Shown in pieces: positions 32,584-35,881 of a DNA stretch of 35,881 nucleotides. The notes beneath the pieces are model-generated. The model saw only the letters and a program-made list of their open reading frames with translations. It was not told the origin of the DNA and did no database searches. Within the stretch, counting starts at the first letter, position 1; every line of letters begins with the position of its first letter. Location of the stretch: positions 1 to 35,881 of the forward strand of contig DAOTKC010000013.1 in NCBI GenBank assembly GCA_035449045.1, written 5' to 3'. The DNA comes from DAOTKC01 sp035449045. GTDB lineage: Bacteria > Bacillota > Clostridia > Christensenellales > CAG-917. A program made the position numbers and the translations under genes.

Positions 32584-32612
32584 TTGAAAAAGTCGTTTTA
32601 GTGTGCTAGAAT
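32584..32612 (+). promoter_or_regulatory. Sigma-A promoter of the PAP2 phosphatase gene
   Basis: TTGAAA (32584-32589) and TAGAAT (32607-32612) are 17 bases apart, 29 bases before the start codon. GGGGG lies 7 bases ahead of the ATG. Confidence 0.7.
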
Positions 32613-32641
32613 GAAGAAAATACCCAAAAAGGGGGTTTATT

Positions 32642-33694
32642 ATGGTAAAACTAACAAAAAAAGCTTGGATTGAGCTTGCCGTGGGTGTCGCCGTTTTCGG
32701 CGCGCTGATTACGGTGGCGGCGTTTTTGGACCTTCAAATCAACAAAGCGCTGTATTTCCCGGGTTGCTTTTACGGCCAGTTCTTCGCCAACCTCGGCGAA
32801 ACGCCCACCTACATAGCGGCGCCCGTCATCGGCATGCTGTTGTTTTTGCAGGGTTTCGGCAAGAACAAGGCGGTCAGAATTCTCTTGAAAGTGCTGTTCG
32901 GCCTTTTGGTTGCCGGCGGATGGTATTTCTGCATGCACTGGTTTTGGGGCAGATTCGCCGCCGAGCCCTTCAGCTTTGCTATCGCCTATCAAATCGCATT
33001 CGCGCTTGTCATGACCGGCTTCACCTTCGCAATCGGTCTGCTTATTCCCAAGCCCTTGGCGAAAAAGCTGCTTTGGTTTGCCCTCTTCTATCTCTTTATC
33101 GCGGTGTTCGTCAACGGCGTCATCATGGGCATGAAGGAGCTTTGGGCGCGCGAGCGCTTCCGCGTCATGGTGGGAGCCCTTGACCGCTCCGCCGTCCCCA
33201 ACGGCAACTATCAGGGATTCACGCCGTGGTATCTGCCGCAAGGCTTTGCCGACCGCGCACCTGCCTACGTCGTCAGCATGGAGAATATAGATACCACCGT
33301 CTTCGGGCACACCGGCGACGCCTTCAAGTCCTTCCCCTCGGGCCACTCGGGCGCGGCGGCGGCCATTATGGCGCTCATCATTCTGCCCGACATCTTCCCC
33401 AAGACCTTGGGCGGCTGGAAGAAAAAGTTGCTTTGGATTTTCCCGCTCGCCTACATCGGCGCTGTGGCGCTCTCCAGAATCATTGTGGGCGCGCACTATT
33501 TGTCCGACGTGACTTTCGGAGGCTTCATAGGAATAGGCTTTGCCGTGCTCATGCGCTGGGTGCTTATCAGCGGCGTTAAAAACCTCAATCAGGAGCCCGA
33601 AGCGGTTGCCGAAGCGGTCGAAGCGCCCGCCGAAATCGACGAAGCTGCTGCCGAAACCGCAGCCGAAACCGCCGAAGTTTCCGCAGAAAACTAA
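32642..33694 (+). CDS. PAP2 family membrane phosphatase
   Basis: The 350-residue membrane protein of about six helices is a lipid phosphatase of the PAP2 superfamily, acting on phosphatidate-like, phosphatidylglycerol-phosphate or undecaprenyl-diphosphate substrates. The three motifs are present: K165-x6-R172 (KELWARERF, with Phe where Pro is common), FPSGHS with H235, and SRIIVGAHYLSD with R279, H285 and D289. Compared with short PAP2 enzymes it has extra N-terminal helices and a 40-residue Ala/Glu tail (AEAVEAPAEIDEAAAETAAE). It is a single-gene unit with its own promoter and a strong terminator. The substrate is not evident. Confidence 0.92.
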   Translation: MVKLTKKAWIELAVGVAVFGALITVAAFLDLQINKALYFPGCFYGQFFANLGETPTYIAAPVIGMLLFLQGFGKNKAVRILLKVLFGLLVAGGWYFCMHWFWGRFAAEPFSFAIAYQIAFALVMTGFTFAIGLLIPKPLAKKLLWFALFYLFIAVFVNGVIMGMKELWARERFRVMVGALDRSAVPNGNYQGFTPWYLPQGFADRAPAYVVSMENIDTTVFGHTGDAFKSFPSGHSGAAAAIMALIILPDIFPKTLGGWKKKLLWIFPLAYIGAVALSRIIVGAHYLSDVTFGGFIGIGFAVLMRWVLISGVKNLNQEPEAVAEAVEAPAEIDEAAAETAAETAEVSAEN

Positions 33695-33717
33695 TCAAAT
33701 CAACTTTTAATAAATAA

Positions 33718-33748
33718 AAAAATCGCCCGCAAGTCGGGCGATTTTTTA
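33718..33748. terminator. Intrinsic terminator of the PAP2 gene
   Basis: ATCGCCCG-CAAGT-CGGGCGAT is an 8-bp GC-rich hairpin preceded by AAAAAA and followed by TTTTTT, 27 bases past the stop codon. Confidence 0.92.
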
Positions 33749-33842
33749 TACTGCTTTTTAGGTTTTTATATTATGGTTTGCTTTCTAATGGAAAGCTAAA
33801 GGTTTTAGGCAAAGTAGCGAGTTCGGAGCTAAAAAATGGGTA

Positions 33843-33871
33843 TTGCTTTTTGCGTATGGATAGTTTATAAT
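33843..33871 (+). promoter_or_regulatory. Sigma-A promoter of the putative 6S RNA
   Basis: TTGCTT (33843-33848) and a perfect TATAAT (33866-33871) are exactly 17 bases apart. The predicted start (about 33878) falls 3 bases before the closing stem of the RNA. Confidence 0.75.
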
Positions 33872-33877
33872 AAAATT

Positions 33878-34062
33878 ACGCCTGCGGTGTGCGTAGGTAG
33901 CCATATTTTGAACCACAATTTCTATAAGGGATTGCGCGTCCGGGCCGGGATGCCAAGCCGCCTCGTTTGCGGATCGCAGAATGGCAGGCAGCATTTACCC
34001 ACCCTGTTTAAATACAGGTTTAGAAAATAGGCTACTAATATACGGCACTGCGGGTTTTTTTT
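33878..34062 (+). ncRNA. ssrS: 6S RNA (RNA polymerase-binding regulatory RNA), putative
   Basis: A 185-nt non-coding transcript is framed by a strong promoter and a T8 tail. The two ends pair: CCUGCGGUGU (33881-33890) with GCACUGCGGG (34045-34054), then CGUA with UACG and GUAGCC (33897-33902) with GGCUAC (34030-34035). Inside is a large unpaired central region whose 3' side can form the hairpin CCUGU-UUAAAU-ACAGG (34003-34018). A further rod-like arm is capped by CCGC/GCGG. A long closing stem, a central open bubble mimicking an open promoter with a 3' bubble hairpin, and a distal arm, all in about 185 nt, is the 6S RNA design. Such an RNA sequesters sigma-A RNA polymerase in stationary phase. 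No protein frame fits this stretch. Confidence 0.72.
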
Positions 34063-34119
34063 GCCCTATTTCCCCTAGTGTCCCAATCTTAATTCGCCGA
34101 GACGAAACCCGCCACGATA

Positions 34120-34965
34120 TCATTTTCGCCTAAGTTCGGCCAACAAAATATATACCGACTTTTGCGATAACGGATGTATTAGCTCGGGGGCTATTTCGGC
34201 AAGAGGTGAAAGCACAAAGGCGCGGTTTTCCATGTCGTAGTGCGGGATGGTGAGCCGCGGCGTTCTGAGGACGAGGTCATCGAAGAGCAGAATGTCGATG
34301 TCGATTGTTCGGGGCGCCCTTTCGCTTTTTTTATCACGGCCGAGCCGCTTTTCTGTAAATTCCGTCAAGTCCAAAAGCTCTAACGGAGTGCACACCGTCT
34401 TTAAAGTGACGGCGGAATTTAAATAGTCGGGCTGTTGCTCTTTGACATTGTAGGGAATTGACTTTAGCGTCGAGGATGAGCGGACGTCTTTTATCCTTTC
34501 GTCGGCTTTGAGATATTGAACCGCCGCGGCGAGGTTGGCTTCGCGGTCGCCTAGGTTGCTCCCCAGCGCAAGCGCAACGCTGTGCCAACGGCGCTCCGCC
34601 GTGAACGCCACCGATTCGGCGTTGAATGCCGCCGCGACGGCGGGCTTTTCGATTTTGACCTTGACGCGCTCTACGGGCGGGCGGCCGCCGCCTTCGCTAA
34701 AGGTCAAAATCTCGCGTGCAAGCCTTTCCGCCAGCGTTTCGATTAAGTTGAAAGAGTTTTTTATCACAAACGAAGTTATCAGCTTCATTACGTGCCCGTA
34801 ATGCGCCGTTTTGGTCAAATCATCGCAGGTTGCTGCCTGCGAGCCGTCAAGAAAAAGGTCGGCGGACACCAGAAATTTTTGGGGGTTTAGCTTCTCACAT
34901 TCGTTGCAGCCGTGCCTCGCAATAATCTCCATGCGCGAAATCGAAATAAAGTCGCCGCCATTCAT
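34120..34965 (-). CDS. Bifunctional dihydroneopterin aldolase / HPPK (FolB-FolK fusion)
   Basis: The 281-residue protein joins two consecutive folate enzymes. Residues 1 to about 125 are FolB, which cleaves 7,8-dihydroneopterin (ARHGCNECEKLNPQKF, CDDLTKTAHYGHVM, LIETLAERLA, VKVKIEKP). Residues about 126-281 are FolK, which pyrophosphorylates 6-hydroxymethyl-dihydropterin (VALALGSNLGDREAN, SERAPRTIDIDILLFDD, IPHYDMENRAFVLSPLAEI). The start ATG overlaps the folP stop by one base (TAATG) and is preceded by AAGGAGTG, so translation is coupled. It is the last gene of folE-folP-folBK as seen here. No terminator is obvious behind it; the 6S RNA gene is convergent. Confidence 0.95.
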   Translation of the reverse strand: MNGGDFISISRMEIIARHGCNECEKLNPQKFLVSADLFLDGSQAATCDDLTKTAHYGHVMKLITSFVIKNSFNLIETLAERLAREILTFSEGGGRPPVERVKVKIEKPAVAAAFNAESVAFTAERRWHSVALALGSNLGDREANLAAAVQYLKADERIKDVRSSSTLKSIPYNVKEQQPDYLNSAVTLKTVCTPLELLDLTEFTEKRLGRDKKSERAPRTIDIDILLFDDLVLRTPRLTIPHYDMENRAFVLSPLAEIAPELIHPLSQKSVYILLAELRRK

Positions 34966-35747
34966 TATCGAGCACTCCTTATCGCTTTCAGCATCTTAAT
35001 GGCCTGATAGTTTTCTTTGGGGTCGTGGACGCGCACGATGTCGACAGCGTTCAGCGCGGCGAAGGCCGTTATCGCCAACGTGGCGGGCAGCCGCTCCTCG
35101 CAGGGAATGTTCAGCGTGTTGCCGATGACCGATTTTCTCGAGGCGCCCAAAAGCACGGGATAGCCCAGCGCCTTGAGCGCGGCAATGTTTTTGATGACCG
35201 AGAGGTTTTGCTCCATCGTCTTGCCGAAACCCACGCCGCCGTCTATTATGATTTTCTCTTTCTTTACGCCCGCCGAAATGGCATCGGATGCAGAGGCTTT
35301 TATGTCGGCTAACAAATCAGCTAAGAAATCGGTTGAGGCTTTGAGGTCGGCGCTCGAGGTTATGACTAAATGTGCGCCGCTCACTTTCGCCGCCTCTGCG
35401 AGCACTCTTGAATATAACACCGAATTAATTATGTCGGCGGGAACGTTTGCCGCCGTTTGAGGCTTGTAGGTATCGAGCGAAACAATGCAGCCGAAACGCT
35501 CCTTAATTGCGGTTATGACGGGCAAAACGCGGGAAATTTCCTCCTCGGCCGAAATCGGTGTGAAAGCCGGCCTTGTCGACTCACCGCCGACGTCGATAAT
35601 ATCGGCGCCGGCCTTAAGCATTTCCTCGGCGCGCCTTAGCGCGGCGTCAACATGATTGTAGCGGCCGCCGTCGTAAAAAGAGTCGGGCGTCACGTTGAGG
35701 ATTCCCATCACCAATGTGTCTTGAAAAACGCCGCCGCAAAGCTCCAC
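34965..35747 (-). CDS. folP: Dihydropteroate synthase
   Basis: FolP condenses hydroxymethyl-dihydropterin pyrophosphate with p-aminobenzoate. The 260-residue TIM-barrel protein has all standard motifs: MGILNVTPDSFYDGG (residues about 14-28), DIIDVGGESTRP (about 50-61), SLDTYKP, IDGGVGFGKTMEQNL, LLGASRKSVIG, and VRVHDPKEN near the end. The start is GTG, one base after the folE stop, with AAGGCGG upstream inside the folE end. Sulfonamides compete at this enzyme in general; no unusual insertion is seen in the loops. Confidence 0.96.
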   Translation of the reverse strand: MELCGGVFQDTLVMGILNVTPDSFYDGGRYNHVDAALRRAEEMLKAGADIIDVGGESTRPAFTPISAEEEISRVLPVITAIKERFGCIVSLDTYKPQTAANVPADIINSVLYSRVLAEAAKVSGAHLVITSSADLKASTDFLADLLADIKASASDAISAGVKKEKIIIDGGVGFGKTMEQNLSVIKNIAALKALGYPVLLGASRKSVIGNTLNIPCEERLPATLAITAFAALNAVDIVRVHDPKENYQAIKMLKAIRSAR

Positions 35748-35748
35748 G

Positions 35749-35881
35749 CTACACCGCCTTGATTTTACCGAGAACGAAGGCTTTTACGGAATCGGGCACT
35801 TCGCCCGCCGACGCCGCAGAAACGGTGCGGCTCTCCGATTTTTTGACGCCGCGCATCGATATGCAGAGATGCTCGGCCTCG
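35749..35881 (-). CDS. folE: GTP cyclohydrolase I, C-terminal end (cut by window edge)
   Basis: Only the last 43 residues are in the window. The segment EAEHLCISMRGVKKSESRTV is the conserved C-terminal region of FolE, with the zinc-ligand cysteine in EHLC and the RGVKK phosphate-binding stretch. FolE converts GTP to dihydroneopterin triphosphate, the first committed folate step. Its TAG stop is one base before the folP start, so it heads the folE-folP-folBK order, although more genes may lie upstream beyond the edge. Confidence 0.92.
   Translation of the reverse strand, partial: EAEHLCISMRGVKKSESRTVSAASAGEVPDSVKAFVLGKIKAV

Noticed and set aside
33785..34030. Short reading frames on both strands across the 33.8-34.0 kb region.
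   Set aside because: They overlap the structured RNA gene, lack ribosome sites and look like random translation.
1..35881. CRISPR arrays, toxin-antitoxin pairs, phage or transposon genes as the hidden system.
   Set aside because: No spaced direct repeats, integrase, transposase, Cas or phage structural motifs were seen on either strand; the only tandem repeat is the 25-bp minisatellite, which has no spacers.

Overview
The window looks like a chromosomal segment of an anaerobic Bacillota (Clostridia-type) bacterium, probably uncultured. It has strong AGGAGG-type ribosome binding sites, frequent TTG/GTG starts and textbook sigma-A promoters (TTGACA-N17-TATAAT type). Its content fits a strict anaerobe: a ferredoxin-dependent 2-oxoacid oxidoreductase, an Fe-S hydratase and a sodium-translocating decarboxylase subunit. 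Most genes from 1 to 28 kb lie on the minus strand. No prophage, insertion sequence, tRNA, rRNA operon or CRISPR array was seen.

Layout. 1-2406: an ABC exporter subunit (cut by the window edge and interrupted by an in-frame amber codon) behind an M3 oligopeptidase. 2706-4030 (+): a DtxR-type and a TetR-type regulator. 4155-7580 (-): a coiled-coil protein, coaD, rsmD, 5-formyl-THF cyclo-ligase and alanine racemase. 7625-15543 (-): an aryl-pyruvate/aryl-acetate energy cluster (tandem ACT protein, phenylacetate-CoA ligase, iorB, iorA, a second phenylacetate-CoA ligase, an aconitase-superfamily YbhJ-like hydratase). 15782-18258 (-): a YwlE-like phosphatase, a 25-bp tandem repeat, a Sua5-type tsaC and a ZIP metal transporter. 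18372-20114: an esterase (+) and an SDR reductase (-) meeting at a shared terminator. 20232-25721 (-): an ABC-2 transporter pair followed by two membrane-anchored subtilases. 25822-28052: MntP manganese exporter, a small membrane-anchored protein and an alpha/beta hydrolase. 28288-33694 (+): OadB-like sodium pump subunit, OadG-like subunit, GPH symporter, a ComEC-like MBL lipoprotein and a PAP2 phosphatase. 33878-34062: a small RNA that I read as 6S RNA. 34120-35881 (-): folate operon folE-folP-folBK.

How the genes work together. IorAB oxidises aryl pyruvates from aromatic amino acids to aryl-acetyl-CoA with reduced ferredoxin. The two PaaK-type ligases, running in reverse, could conserve that thioester as ATP. 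The OadB/OadG/GPH operon looks like a sodium circuit (decarboxylation-driven Na+ export feeding a Na+ symporter), but the carboxyltransferase and biotin carrier are not here. The DtxR-type regulator, ZIP importer and MntP exporter could belong to one metal-homeostasis regulon, although they are dispersed. All functions are read from motifs and family knowledge; no database search was run.
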